Position numbers and translations under genes: made by a program
Notes under the pieces: generated by a model
What the model was told of the DNA's origin: nothing
What the model saw: the letters and a program-made list of their open reading frames with translations, nothing else
Databases searched by the model: none
Source: Heterodera schachtii
Taxonomy: Eukaryota > Nematoda > Chromadorea > Rhabditida > Heteroderidae
NCBI GenBank assembly: GCA_023374025.1
Contig: SIJG01000010.1
Span: 770,517 to 834,516 of the forward strand
Length of the DNA: 64,000 nucleotides
Reading direction: 5' to 3'
Shown here: positions 1 through 12,034 of the stretch, piece by piece
Numbering within the stretch: position 1 is the first letter of the stretch
Layout: every line of letters starts with the position of its first letter

Positions 1-1348
1 ACCTTTTCTGACTTACCTATATCGGAATTTGGAAATAATTTATCGTCCAAAAATATGTTAGCTCTGGGTTCACCCCCGCGACAGTTCAAGGACCACCACT
101 TTATTTTTGATTTTTTAACGATCTTCCGGATGTAATCTCGTCACGAGTAACCATAAAATCTATCAGATGGTGTTAAAATGTAATATAAGCAAAAAATCGC
201 AAAATTTATTCGAATGGGCAAATATAAGATAAATTAAAGTTTGTTTCAAAAAACTTAGGTTCTTCATTTGGATAGCCAAACCACCAAAAGAAACATCAGG
301 AAATTTATCCAAGTAAAATAAATATTAGGGATTTAGGAAGAAATATGCATAACAAATTTAGAATCCCGAACCCGAACATTTTTTTATAAAAAAAATAAAA
401 ATTGTTACAAATGCCTTTCCTGGGTTTTCGGGGGCGCTCGCTAATCACGAATATTATATTAAAAAAGTCGAAAAGAATTTTTCACAAAAATTCACATTTA
501 TTGTCCAAAACCGATTAAAATATTGTGTTATTCTTTAAATAAGCGCCTATTGTTTCGCGTTTTGATCATTTATTGACATTTGTTTTGGCTCCCTATCATT
601 CCGTCACTGATCATTTCGTCAATAAGAAAATTTTCTAAAAAATTTGTATGGCAGATTGTCAAAACTGAAAAGCTTTACTTTACACGGCGATTCAATTTTG
701 TGGCTCCAAGTATAATTAAGTTGGAATTTTCGTCTCAGTGGTCTGTGAGTTAGTCATCAAAAGGGGGGTCTCAGGTTCGAGTCCTCCTTATGTTGCATGT
801 TAATTTCAATTTCTTCTTTTAGAGATGAAGGAAGAGTTATTTTTTTAAATAAAAGTTTTCGTGTTAATAATAAATAATATTCAAAAAACCTTGGTTACGT
901 ACTGTATCGGACAATTTTATGAATTTTTTAGCTTCTATCTTGGTCAATACTCGACCAAATAAAACCATTTTATGCTTATTTTGAAGGGAAAATTTTGGAG
1001 AATATTGTAAGTTTTATTTGGTTTGGCCTTAAATTGCGGGCTTGGCTAAAATGAATTAAAAGTATAAATTTTCACTATGGTCAAAAATTTTTTCAAATGC
1101 TCAGATTTTCTTGAAATGTTGCATAAGCACATATTTTAGCCCAACTTATAGGATGATGCTTTATTTTTTATCAAAATGCTTTTTAAATCGAGATCGGCTC
1201 TTCTATTTTTACAAGGGAAAATCCCAAAAAATTTTAAGTTTTGCAAAGTTTTGGCGTTCTGTTTACAAATTAAAAAATAAACTTATTTGCACTGGGAGCC
1301 CAAAATTGAATTGCCGTGTTTAGGTATTTAACAAATAAATCTGGCATA
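1..1348. repeat. left arm of giant palindrome
   Basis: The sequence reads as the reverse complement of 3212-4559. Position i pairs with position 4560-i throughout, so there is no net indel over about 1.35 kb. All stretches compared by eye were identical, including a 70-codon open frame at 1111-1323 matched by 3237-3449. The arm may continue to the left of the window. No gene is evident: the open frame is AT-rich and has no recognisable domain. The near-perfect arms suggest a recent foldback element, ongoing gene conversion, or an assembly inversion. Confidence 0.95.
731..784 (+). other. tRNA-like sequence with A-box and B-box
   Basis: An A-box-like CGTCTCAGTGG is followed 32 bp later by a perfect B-box, GGTTCGAGTCC. 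The T-stem pairs poorly and no acceptor stem is visible, so this is a tRNA-derived relic or a SINE-like polymerase III promoter rather than a functional tRNA. Confidence 0.4.
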
Positions 1349-3211
1349 CATATGTGTCAGGGGTTGACTTGTCTCAGAAAAGACGAGAGCGAGAGTTTGG
1401 CGAGAGGCGAGAGTCCCCAAAAAGACGAGAGTCGGCGAGAGGCGAGAGGACGAGAGGCGAGAGTTTTTCAATTTTTTTCTGTAGCCTTATTTTTTAATTT
1501 AAAAAACTTTAAAATAGTATTATTAAATTAGCGTTACGGGCCTGCTTATTTGGGCAAATACCGGGTCAGGGTATTACCGGGTCCAGAAAAGCCGGGCCAG
1601 GGCTCTAGCTTTTAAACCGAGTCTATGTCCTGAAAAATCCAAAAAAATCTTTAAAATTTTTTCAAGAAAATAAAATAAATATTTTCATGCAATATATTTA
1701 TTTTACAAACAAACTTTATTATTTGTCCATTTTTTGCCATTCAAACCACCTTTTTTTGCGGTGCGTTTTTTAAAAAAACTTTTTTGGAACATTGGGGACG
1801 GGTGCGGTGTCCTTTGTTTTTTAAATTTTTTTTTAAATCGCTTTTTTTGTGGCGCAGTTTTTTCAAAAAAACTTTTTTGGAACATTGGGGGCGGGTGCGG
1901 GGTCCTAGGCGCCGCCGGAAAATTTTTGAAATTTTGAGTGAGATTTGTTTACAGAATTTGTCAAAAAAAGATCAAAGTTTTGGTTAAATTTGCGATTTTT
2001 AGGCTTTTTGAAAATAGAAAAAAAATTATGTTTCGTTGGAGAATTGAACACAAGAGAAAAATAATGAAAGGCAGAAGGTTTAGCCACCAGACCACATTTG
2101 AATTGGAGCTAGCCAAAAATAGAGAAGATAAAGAACGAAAAGAAGAAAAAAAAGAAAGGAAGGAGAGAAAGGGATTTATGAATTTTTTCGTGTAAATTTG
2201 AATTCTGACTGCTCAAAAGTTCAATCTTTAGGGGTGTATTTTCAACTCTCGCCTCTCGTCCCAAAAACGAGAGGCGAGAGTACCAAAAATGGCGAGAGTT
2301 GGCGAGAGGCGAGAGGCGAGAGACGAGAGGCGAGAGTTGTCCCACCCCCTGATAGATATATAAATCATAAAATTTAATTTCCATCGGTATCATCACTTTC
2401 TTCTTGTCAATCCTTTTGTGCTGTCCGAGACCAAAAATTTCCCGAGACTCGAGACCGAGACTTGACCCCGAGACCGAGACTCGACCGCAAGTCTCTAGAC
2501 CGAGACCCAAAACCCCGAGACCGAGACCAAAAAAACCCGAGATCCGAGACTTTTTTCAAAAAATTTCCTTATTCGTTTAAAAATCGTTTAAAAACATTTT
2601 TTTGCTTATTTCTTCGTATTTTGTCAATTAGGTACCATAATTAATCCAAAAACGCAATTTTTTCGCGGTTTTAGAGTCATTTTAAAAAATAAAGGGAATT
2701 TTGGGTGCCGGCGGTGCCGATAGGCGCCGCCGGGAAAAATTTTGACTTTTAATGCACTTTGTGAACAAATTTAGTCACCAAAATAACAATATTTTATGAG
2801 TTTAATTGTTAAAATTTTGATTGAATTCCAACAGAAAAGGAAATAATTTTGAAAAATCAGAAGAAAAAATAGTTACTTGGAGTGGAACTGATCCAACGCT
2901 AAAATGAAAAAAATAACCAAGAGAAATTCGAATTGTCAATGCAAAAAGAAAAATTGAGAAATTATTGTTAACTGCTAAAAATTTTGCCTAAAAATCGCCA
3001 AATTTTTATGCTTTTTTCGAATTTAGTGTTATTTTGCCATTTTCACGCTTATTTTGTGCAAATTTAGCATTTTTTGATGCTGAATTAAGTGCTTAATTTT
3101 CATTTTTTTGGTGATGAAAAATCCGGTCTCTAATATTTGGTGCTTCTTACGGTGATTTTTTATACCGAAATTTGCAACTGCAAAAGTCAAATTTGCACCT
3201 TAAAAATATTT
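1349..3211. repeat. palindrome spacer with low-complexity repeats
   Basis: The 1.86-kb spacer is not palindromic. It holds two GAGGCGAGAG-type purine tracts (about 1378-1460 and 2246-2340), inside a region bounded by CAGGGGTTG at about 1359 and an inverted CCACCCCCTG at about 2351, which looks like a degenerate hAT-type element. There is a tandem duplication of about 90 bp around an AACATTGGGG motif (1741-1905) and a GAGACCGAGAC array (2429-2560). I see no convincing gene. Confidence 0.7.
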
Positions 3212-4559
3212 TATGCCAGATTTATTTGTTAAATACCTAAACACGGCAATTCAATTTTGGGCTCCCAGTGCAAATAAGTTTATTTTTTAATTTGTAAACA
3301 GAACGCCAAAACTTTGCAAAACTTAAAATTTTTTGGGATTTTCCCTTGTAAAAATAGAAGAGCCGATCTCGATTTAAAAAGCATTTTGATAAAAAATAAA
3401 GCATCATCCTATAAGTTGGGCTAAAATATGTGCTTATGCAACATTTCAAGAAAATCTGAGCATTTGAAAAAATTTTTGACCATAGTGAAAATTTATACTT
3501 TTAATTCATTTTAGCCAAGCCCGCAATTTAAGGCCAAACCAAATAAAACTTACAATATTCTCCAAAATTTTCCCTTCAAAATAAGCATAAAATGGTTTTA
3601 TTTGGTCGAGTATTGACCAAGATAGAAGCTAAAAAATTCATAAAATTGTCCGATACAGTACGTAACCAAGGTTTTTTGAATATTATTTATTATTAACACG
3701 AAAACTTTTATTTAAAAAAATAACTCTTCCTTCATCTCTAAAAGAAGAAATTGAAATTAACATGCAACATAAGGAGGACTCGAACCTGAGACCCCCCTTT
3801 TGATGACTAACTCACAGACCACTGAGACGAAAATTCCAACTTAATTATACTTGGAGCCACAAAATTGAATCGCCGTGTAAAGTAAAGCTTTTCAGTTTTG
3901 ACAATCTGCCATACAAATTTTTTAGAAAATTTTCTTATTGACGAAATGATCAGTGACGGAATGATAGGGAGCCAAAACAAATGTCAATAAATGATCAAAA
4001 CGCGAAACAATAGGCGCTTATTTAAAGAATAACACAATATTTTAATCGGTTTTGGACAATAAATGTGAATTTTTGTGAAAAATTCTTTTCGACTTTTTTA
4101 ATATAATATTCGTGATTAGCGAGCGCCCCCGAAAACCCAGGAAAGGCATTTGTAACAATTTTTATTTTTTTTATAAAAAAATGTTCGGGTTCGGGATTCT
4201 AAATTTGTTATGCATATTTCTTCCTAAATCCCTAATATTTATTTTACTTGGATAAATTTCCTGATGTTTCTTTTGGTGGTTTGGCTATCCAAATGAAGAA
4301 CCTAAGTTTTTTGAAACAAACTTTAATTTATCTTATATTTGCCCATTCGAATAAATTTTGCGATTTTTTGCTTATATTACATTTTAACACCATCTGATAG
4401 ATTTTATGGTTACTCGTGACGAGATTACATCCGGAAGATCGTTAAAAAATCAAAAATAAAGTGGTGGTCCTTGAACTGTCGCGGGGGTGAACCCAGAGCT
4501 AACATATTTTTGGACGATAAATTATTTCCAAATTCCGATATAGGTAAGTCAGAAAAGGT
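3212..4559. repeat. right arm of giant palindrome
   Basis: This is the inverted partner of 1-1348, ending at 4559 where the partner would run off the window. The sequence after 4560 is unique with respect to the arm as far as can be judged. See the left arm for details. Confidence 0.95.
3776..3829 (-). other. mirror copy of the tRNA-like sequence
   Basis: This is the exact inverted copy of 731-784 in the right palindrome arm, with the same A-box and B-box. The same reservations apply. Confidence 0.4.
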
Positions 4560-4716
4560 AGAAGAAAATTGACAAAAAGTTTATTGGGAAATTAGTTGAC
4601 AAATAGTTGAATAAAGTGGGAAAGAAATTTTTTAATTGATAGAATAATAAATTAAAAACAATTCCGAAAATTTCAAATAAAATTAAAGAAAAAGATTAAT
4701 TGGAAAGAGAGAAAAT

Positions 4717-4724
4717 ATCATAAT
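4717..4724. other. empty insertion site (ATCATAAT) of a hAT-like element
   Basis: The sequence downstream of copy A's stop codon contains one ATCATAAT. The homologous position in remnant D has a 286-bp element flanked by two copies of the same octamer (18030-18037 and 18324-18331). Copy A therefore preserves the pre-insertion state. Confidence 0.8.
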
Positions 4725-6499
4725 GTTCAACTTGTTGTGGCACACCATTACTCACAAAAGCATGTGAACATGGAAAATTGCTGCATCCGCAAATGTTAGG
4801 TCAATTTTATGCTTAAATCCCTGTTCGGCACTGGCAGATACGATAAGGGTCGGAGCAACACCTGTCAAAAATCAAATTTAAAAATAAAATTTAAAAATAA
4901 AATTGAAAAATATTGTTTTTCACCAAGAGTAATAGTGGCTTTGGAGCTGAAATACTTCCAATTATGTATCAACACTAAATTACGATAAAATTTAAGCATT
5001 TGTTTCAGTTCCTTCGCAAGTTCACTGAGGGGTTTTTTGTCATCCTGCCATACGCTTAATAGAAAATTATATACAAAACAATTTTGGAAGGATGAAACAT
5101 TAAACTAATTATACTTTCGATTGCGTCCAAAAATTAGTTAAAGAATACAAATTACTTTATGACTTCTTTCATTTTTGATTCCATCGTTGGGGTAAACCAT
5201 TCAGCTGCTTTGCATGCCAATTCCTTATTTGCTTCAATTCGGACTACGATAACATTGATTTGCTTTATGTTAATCAATTTCAAGCATGAGTTAGCTTCGC
5301 AAATGATCTCCATCTCTTCTGGGTCTGTCCAATTAGGAAAAACGATGACCGCGTAATCATATCTGAATAGGTCGTTAGAACAGAAATGTAATTAAGCGCT
5401 TCTGAATTATTATAAATATATATGTTTTTGGGGTCGCATGCAGACGCTGATCATGAATAATCACTCAATTTTGCTTACTTGGCTTCACCTAATTGGACAA
5501 GCTCTTGCTTTATCTTATTCGCTACAGATTGATACGCCTCTTTAGTCTGTTTGATATCCGAATCACCAATTGCCGTTATTGCACGAGTGCGTGAAATTGT
5601 TGGCCAAGTGATTTCCTGAATTATTCTACAAATAGAGAAGTGTATAAATTATAAAAAGTAAATAATTTGTTAAATTCGTCATGTAAATGTTTGTAGTAAT
5701 GAAAAAATTCTTTAAAACTAAAATATGAACAGTATAAAATTTGTTCATCCAAAAGTAGGACTAAGACAATTCATAAAAATATATTGTTTTATAATAAATT
5801 TAAAAAATTGTATTGGAAATACTGAATTTTTACCAGCATTTTCTCTACCCAGTCAGCCACATGTGCTGCAGTTTCCTGCAGTGAGACCTGGATATCCTTA
5901 AAGTTGGTATCAATATCAAATTCGTCATCCTCGTTGGAAATATAGGCACAGTGTAATGCGATGAGAGACTAAATTGATACACAAATTATATTGAGAAAAT
6001 GGTATAAGCTAAAAACGCACAGCTTTCATCAAATCCAAACGCACAATTTGAGCGAAATGAAGCATAGATTCTCGTTTCCATTCGTTGCCATCAGCCATTG
6101 CTTGCAACCAACAGCTGAAGTTATTTTATAAATTTTTATACAATTTTGATAATAAAATTAGAAAAAACCCAAAAAAATGTAAAAACCGAAGCTGGCGCTT
6201 TTTAGTTTCTATAATCTTTGTAATTTACTGCAACAATTAACATACGGGTAATAATGCAGATCTGAGTTCAATTTGTTCAAGGCTTGCCAGACCTCCTCTG
6301 CACTGTTTGCACCGTTTAGGACTAATAAAATAAAACAAAAATATGATTTTTATCGTTGAATTTAAATTTGATTACTGTAGATTGTTGGTAAAGAATAAAC
6401 ATTTTTACGAAAAAATAACTCTACTTGTATTTAGTTTTCCTTGTAGAGCTTCCTTTGCTGATTTGGCCAAAATTGCTTAAAAATTAAATATTAAATTTA

Positions 6500-8138
6500 A
6501 ATTATAAAATTTCTAATTTTTTGGGTCGATTCCTAGGGGTGTTGGGGAACAAGTGGGCCGGCGGTGCCGATAGGCCCGCCGGGGGAAAAATTAAGAATTT
6601 AGACCATATTTTTAGCATATTTTCATTAAAAAAATTCTTTATTTTGCGGTTTTTTTCAAAAAACCGCAAAAAGCCTCAAAGCCTTATTAGCCTCATTGAC
6701 CTATCAAAAAACCACAAAATGAGGCTAAAGCCTCAGATCTGGCTACCCTGATCATTAGTAGGGTTATAAATTGTATTATGATTTTGCATATTTTTTCTGC
6801 GCATATGCTATGTATGAAGAAAGGGCCCATCAATAACATTTCTACATTCAAATTTTTTGATTTGGTGAAGATTTTAGTGCATATAAAAGCATATTTTGGG
6901 GGGTTTTTGAGAATAAATGCATATCTGGCAATTTTTAAATTTTTGTAAGAACTTTTGGATAAAAATTTATTTATATAAAAATGTAATTTGTTTTAGCATA
7001 TAAAATTTATAAATTTTGAAAATTAATATTTTGTCTCAAAAGCTCCTTAGCCATTGTTTTGGTGTTTTTAAATTTCACCAATTGATTATTGTCAGGGCTC
7101 CCAGATGTGAGGCTTTAGCCTCATTTTGTGGTTTTTTGAGAAATTTTGAAGTTTTTGTGGTTTTTTGTTTAAGCGTGTTTTGAATAAATTTTGTAAAATG
7201 AGGCTTTTTAACCCAAAATGAGGCATTGAAATTTTTGATCTGGGAGTGCCCTGATTATTGTCAAGCACTTCCAGACCCTTGTGAAAATTTTCAAAACATA
7301 AGCTAATAAATCAAAATAAAATTTCAAAATTTCACCTAGACAATGTAACACGGCACTTCAGTGCCTCGCCATAAATCAAAGACCATTTTTATGATCAGAA
7401 TTTTATAAAAAACATTTTTTACCGATGATCAAATCAAAATATGAATTTTTCTCAACTAATTTTGCCATTATTTTTAAACCCCGATGCCCCTATTCTGAAC
7501 TGTAATTGCCACTATTGTTCTGAGCCTTAAAATAACTCAACAGATTGTGGAGACTTTCGATGCTTTCATAAATTGTTTAAGAAATTTCTTTTTGGCGTTT
7601 CGGTTTTTGTAAATTTTGTGATCCGCATTAAAACATGTTTTTAGCTTCTTTTGAAGCTTCTAGGCTGTATTTCCATATGCATATTTTGCATATTTGTGAT
7701 ATTTCGCGATTGATGTGCATATTTGCATATTTGTGCATATTTTGGCATTTCGTGCATATTTTATGCGCATTTTTAGCAAAATTTTCACGAAAAATATTTA
7801 ATAAAATTAATTTTCTTCAAAATTGTTAAATTTGTGTCAAAAATAAGCAAAAAAGCAAAATTTCGCTTTTTGGGTTGATTTGATTTTTCGCTAAAATGAG
7901 TAAATTTTAAGCTGTATCGTGTTTTTTTTCTTCTAAAATGATTTTTAATACCATATTTTAGAAATTTTTGTAAGTTTTACTTTGCATTAAGCGAATTATA
8001 AAAATTTTGAGAAAATACACCCTCAATTTGGAAATTTTATGTGCATATTTTTCACTTTTTATGTGCATATTTTGCCATTTTTGGTGCATATTTTATGCGC
8101 ATATTTTAAGATTTTATGTGCATATAATTACCAGCCCT
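6500..8138. repeat. repeat block replacing exons 3-4 of copy A
   Basis: This is a mosaic of short dispersed repeats. It has a CCGGCGGTGCCGATAGG-type GC patch near 6557, an AGGCTAAAGCCTCAGATC fragment near 6721, and a TAGGGTTATAAATT start near 6751 with GCATATTTT-rich interior and a CCAGCCCTA end at 8131-8139. Unrelated flanks of this last pair suggest rearrangement after insertion. A segment around 7330-7530 is colinear (inverted) with 33,490-33,680 in copy B. Confidence 0.55.
7093..7253. mobile_element. 161-bp hAT-like MITE
   Basis: The element has terminal inverted repeats, CAGGGCTCCCAGAT at the left and ATCTGGGAGTGCCCTG at the right. It is flanked by an exact 8-bp target duplication, ATTATTGT (7085-7092 and 7254-7261). 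It has no coding capacity. The 8-bp duplication and CAGGG termini fit the hAT superfamily. Confidence 0.85.
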
Positions 8139-8492
8139 ACTCATTAACAACAAAATGTCCAATTTCTTTGCTTTCCGAATGTACAATCGTTGAAAGTGCT
8201 ACAAACTGTTCTTGTAAAAACTCATGTAATTCTTTGATGCCTTTTAACTCTTTTGCTGATTCTGTCTTAAAATTTAAACTGCAAATAATAAAAAGTGTAA
8301 TAAATGGGGCATAGAAAAATATGGATATAAAATCGCGAAATATGGCCATAAATATGGACATAAATTTTTATATACTTTCTCAAAAGTTCTTCAAATTCGA
8401 TAAATGAAAAATAAAACGTTAAAAAATGGCTAAATATGGTTTAAAAACTATTTTAGAAGAAAAAAAACTACGATAATGTTAAGTAATGCTGC

Positions 8493-8610
8493 TCGAGACC
8501 GAAAATTTCCCGAGACTCGAGACCGAGACTCGACCCCGAGACTCGAAACCGAGACCCAAAACCCCGAGACCGAGACCAAAAAAACCCGAGACTTTTTTCA
8601 AAAAATTTTC
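8493..8610. repeat. GAGACCGAGAC low-complexity tract
   Basis: The tract is an imperfect tandem of GAGACC/CGAGACTC units followed by an A-rich tail. It is closely similar to 2429-2560 in the palindrome spacer. It lies in intron 1 of copy A. Confidence 0.7.
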
Positions 8611-9668
8611 TTATTCGCTTAAAAATCGTTAAAAAAATTTTCTTGCGCATTTCTTAACAAATTTTGGTTTTTTTTTTTAAATTTTTAAGGATGTCAATTT
8701 TATGTAAATACATTTTTTTTTCCTGGCTTCTTCATGCTCTAAAAAGTAGGAAAAACACTTTTCATTTTTGTGTTTGCGAACAAAAGTTGGGACTTTTATT
8801 TACATATTTCGAGTTTTTTCTACATATTTGGTACATATTTTGACTTTTTAGCATTTTTTTAAATTTTTTGAGAATTTTTGAAAATGCACCCCCTAAAAAA
8901 TGAATTTTTTCCATAAAAGGAGACACCAAAAATTAATTTTAAATATAAAAAATGTGATTCTAAGATTTTCTTCAAATATGCTAAATGTAAAAGTAAAACT
9001 TTTTCAAAAATGGCTAAATATTGTATTTAAAAACCATACGATAAAGCTAAGGTTTGCTAATTTTGGCGAAAAATCAGCCTGAAAAGCGAAATTTTCTCTT
9101 TTTTGCTTATTTTGACATAAATTTACTAATTTTTAAGAAAATTTGAATTTATTTAATATTTTTGAGAAAATTTTGCTAAAAATTATTTTTCGAACAATTT
9201 TTTCCGATTTTTAGTGTGAAAAATCCAATTTAACTGATGGGCGCCGTTCTAATAGAGGTTTTTTGGAAAATTCCAAAATATGGACATAAAATATGTACCT
9301 AAATGACAAAAAAACGACAGACAAATATGGAAATATGCATATAAATCGCGAATTATGGAAAAATATGGATATAGAAATCCATCCTTGAGGCTTCAAACCA
9401 AGCTAAAAAAAATATGTTTTTCGTGCGTTTCAGGCCCCCACAGTCCAGGAAAAAACAAGGATTTCCATATAAATTGCATCCCTCCTATTTATAAGAATGA
9501 AAATGAGGAGGCTAAAGCCTCCCAGATCTAGGAACCGTGTGAAAATCCCAGTTTAGCTGGTGAGGGCCGTTCTAATAGAGGTTTTTGGAAAAATGCCAAA
9601 ATATGGGCAAGGTGCACCCCAAAGCGTCGCCGGCCGAAACTCGCCGGAAAACTTGTCAATTAAATTAA

Positions 9669-10435
9669 GGGTGCTGAGTCGTTATATAAAGCCATCAAAT
9701 GGGCGTTATATAAAAAACCATTAAATGAAAAATGTCAACATAAAACTGTCCATAACTTTTGTCAAAGTCAACCAAATTAGACATTCTTGGTATGAATCGA
9801 TATCCCTAACATTTCTCTATTAGCTCATCTAAATTTTAAAAAATTTGGCCAAGCTTGAGCAAAGTTATGGCCAAAAGCACCCAAGGCACCGGGTTTTCAT
9901 ACGTTTTTGGCCATAACTTTTTTTAAACCCAATGAAATTTTTTGAAATTTTGCAGGCTAATAGAGGACACATAGGGCTATCGAATAATAACCATAAAATA
10001 AAAAACAAAAATAATTTCTAACAGAAATTTTTTAATTAAAAATAAAATTATTTTGGTCACCAAAAATTCTGATCAAAACTTTCTCAAAAACAACAAAATT
10101 AAGAAAGCTTCATATCATTCGAAAGCCCTAAGTGTCCTCTATTAGCCTGCAAAATTTCAAAAAATTTCATTGGGTTTAAAAAAAGTTATGGCCAAAAACG
10201 TATGAAAACCCGGTGCCATGGGTACTTTTGGCCATAACTTTGCTCAAATTTGGCCAAATTTTTTAAAACTTAGATGAGCTAATAGAGAAATGTTAGGGAT
10301 ATCGATTCATACCAAGAATGTCTAATTTGGTTGACATTGACAAAAGTTATGGATAGTTTTATGTTGACATTTTTCATTTGATGGTTTTTTATATAACGCC
10401 CATTTTGATGGTTTTTATATAACGACATAGCACCC
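9669..10435. mobile_element. 767-bp foldback element
   Basis: The two halves are inverted copies of each other (arms of about 310-330 bp, centre near 10,050). The ends are GGGTGCTGAGTCG and CGACATAGCACCC, flanked by AAATTAA on both sides (9662-9668, 10436-10442). A truncated relative starts at about 31,069 in copy B. The arms include the dispersed GGTATCATTCGA module. It lies in intron 1 of copy A. Confidence 0.8.
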
Positions 10436-10763
10436 AAATTAAGTTCATTTTTGATGTTGTTCAATAGCTCTATGTGTATAGTTTTTAAATAGCAAAATTT
10501 CAAAAAATTAACGTTAAGTTTTAAAAAAATTATTGCCAGAAGGAAATCAAAAAGTTAGTTTTTTCAAAATATGATTTCTTTCAACCAATTTTTACTCTTG
10601 GTGTGCTATCAGCCGCCGCCATGATTAAGGCGCCAACTGGACGTACAACACGCGCGAAAGATACAGCATGATCGCTGACAGTTCTCAATTTTTTTAATGG
10701 TGTCCCACGTTGATTTGGTTAAAAACAAAAATTCTGTTGCCATTTCCTTCACTTCCACTGTGT

Positions 10764-11134
10764 CTTAAAAAACAAAAAATTAAAAAAGTTATACATAAAA
10801 ATTGCGAAAAAGTCGAAATTTTGAAGTATTTTCTTTATAAAATTTTTTCCAGGCTTTAAAATCTTTTTGTTTTTTGTAAAGCTAATAGAGCATGTTAAGA
10901 GCTTTTGAATGATACCAAGATCGTTGGATTTGGAAGCCAAAGAAAAAAGCTATAGTGGAAAAACGAGCTGGCGTCGAAACGCCGATGTCGAAATGCCAGC
11001 GCCGAAACTCAGTGGACTCGTCACAGAAATAGGAAAAGCGCAAAAAACTGACCGATTGCTAATGGATTTTGCTTCGCAAACCCGATTAGCAAAAAAATGC
11101 ACCATAACAAATTTACAATGCTCAATATCCTGGC
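10764..11134. other. 5' flank of copy A up to the retroelement
   Basis: No gene is seen. The stretch is colinear (inverted) with 29,810-30,284 upstream of copy B exon 1, including a degenerate short version of the GGCGCC repeat that is expanded there. It ends abruptly at the pol fragment of the truncated retroelement. Confidence 0.6.
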
Positions 11135-11959
11135 CGGGGAAGCCGAGCGATTTGTCCAAACATTCAAAAAAGGAATGTTGTTGGTTAAGAAAGACACCAA
11201 CTGGGACAACGAATTGGCGATGAACCAATTCTTACTCAAATACCGAGTAACGCCTCATTCTGCAACAGGACGTTCTCCTGCAGAAATGATGTTCGGCAGA
11301 AAGTTGCGAGAATTTTGATCGGCGGACGTGGAAACGCTCATTTAAATCTGGACAAAGAGTTTTTGCCAGAAATTACAGAGACGGTTCGAAGTGGATGGCA
11401 GGCCAAATCATGAGCCAAATAAGTCCATCACTGTTTCTTGTCCGAACAGCCCATGGGGTTTGGAAGCGGCATTTAGACCAGCTGAAATCGGATGAGACGA
11501 AGCCCGATCTGGAGTGCAACACCGAGGCGGACTCAATATCGTCCAATGGTGATCAGACGGAGGATGAAAAGGACGGAGGACAACCGACGGACGTGGACGA
11601 AGAAGAGCCGAACGATCCGCCAAATTTGCACGATCCGCCATTGAGAAGATCGGTGCGCGAACGAAGGCCACGACAGATCTTCGACCCCAGCGCGTGATCG
11701 CTGACTTCAGCTGGTGGGGAGGAGATGTTGTGTTCGTTAATTATTTGAATTAACGCCAAAAGATGCTCGTTTATCGATCATTATTTTGACCCTTCGTGTT
11801 GTCCATTTAAACCCCCCTTTTCCCCCATTCCGTGCATTCTCCCTCATTCATTTGTTGTTTCCATTTAATTGTGACCCGCTCCCTCCCTTCGCTATTTATT
11901 ATATTTATTTGTGTGGAATAAATCAATATTATTCCATTGACTGTTGAACGGACACAACA
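11135..11959 (+). mobile_element. 5'-truncated LTR retrotransposon copy
   Basis: This segment repeats 15,714-16,532 at a constant offset of 4,579 up to the 5' LTR. It carries the end of integrase, the C-terminal acidic tail and a complete LTR. The left boundary is host sequence (like 29,812, inverted) joined directly to pol, without an LTR. Its LTR (11726-11959) also serves as the 5' LTR of the next element, as expected after recombination between LTRs or tandem insertion followed by deletion. Confidence 0.85.
11726..11959 (+). repeat. 5' LTR (234 bp)
   Basis: The LTR begins TGTTGTGTTCG and ends GACACAACA, giving TG...CA termini with a short inverted repeat. It is near-identical to 16305-16532 apart from a 6-bp indel near ATTATTCC and two or so substitutions, which implies that insertion was recent but not current. 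Confidence 0.9.
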
Positions 11960-11964
11960 GTTAT

Positions 11965-11977
11965 TGGCGCAGTCAGC
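11965..11977 (+). promoter_or_regulatory. primer binding site
   Basis: TGGCGCAGTCAGC lies 5 nt after the LTR. The TGGCGCAGTC core resembles primer sites of insect Gypsy elements primed by a serine tRNA. The exact tRNA is not established here. Confidence 0.65.
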
Positions 11978-12034
11978 AAAAGCAAAGACGAGCGAAACAA
12001 AAGCGGAGAGGAACGACGCAGCAAACAACAATTG

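Larger units (their letters stand above)
4752..10763 (-). pseudogene. copy A of unrecognised 12-exon gene family (damaged)
   Basis: I do not recognise the product. Minus-strand exons, named by comparison with copies B and C, are: ex1 10596-10763, ex2 about 8139-8265, ex5 6425-6475, ex6 6246-6321, ex7 6021-6114, ex8 5834-5968, ex9 5479-5615, ex10 5156-5362, ex11 4924-5054 and ex12 4752-4861. Exons 5-12 have GT-AG borders and matching phases, and carry the family motifs: DGNEWKRE, a YDY-VIV-PNW run, RNLVLIHNWK and a terminal FHVHMLL. The copy is broken: exon 1 has seven T's (10689-10695) where copy B has six A's on the coding strand, which shifts the frame. Exon 2 is cut at its 3' end by repeat DNA. 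Exons 3 and 4 are missing, replaced by repeats at 6.5-8.1 kb. A pseudogene is the best call, although the homopolymer shift alone could be a consensus error. Confidence 0.8.

Noticed and set aside
1111..1323. 70-codon open frame repeated in both palindrome arms
   Set aside because: It is AT-rich with no recognisable domain. Its duplication is explained by the palindrome itself.
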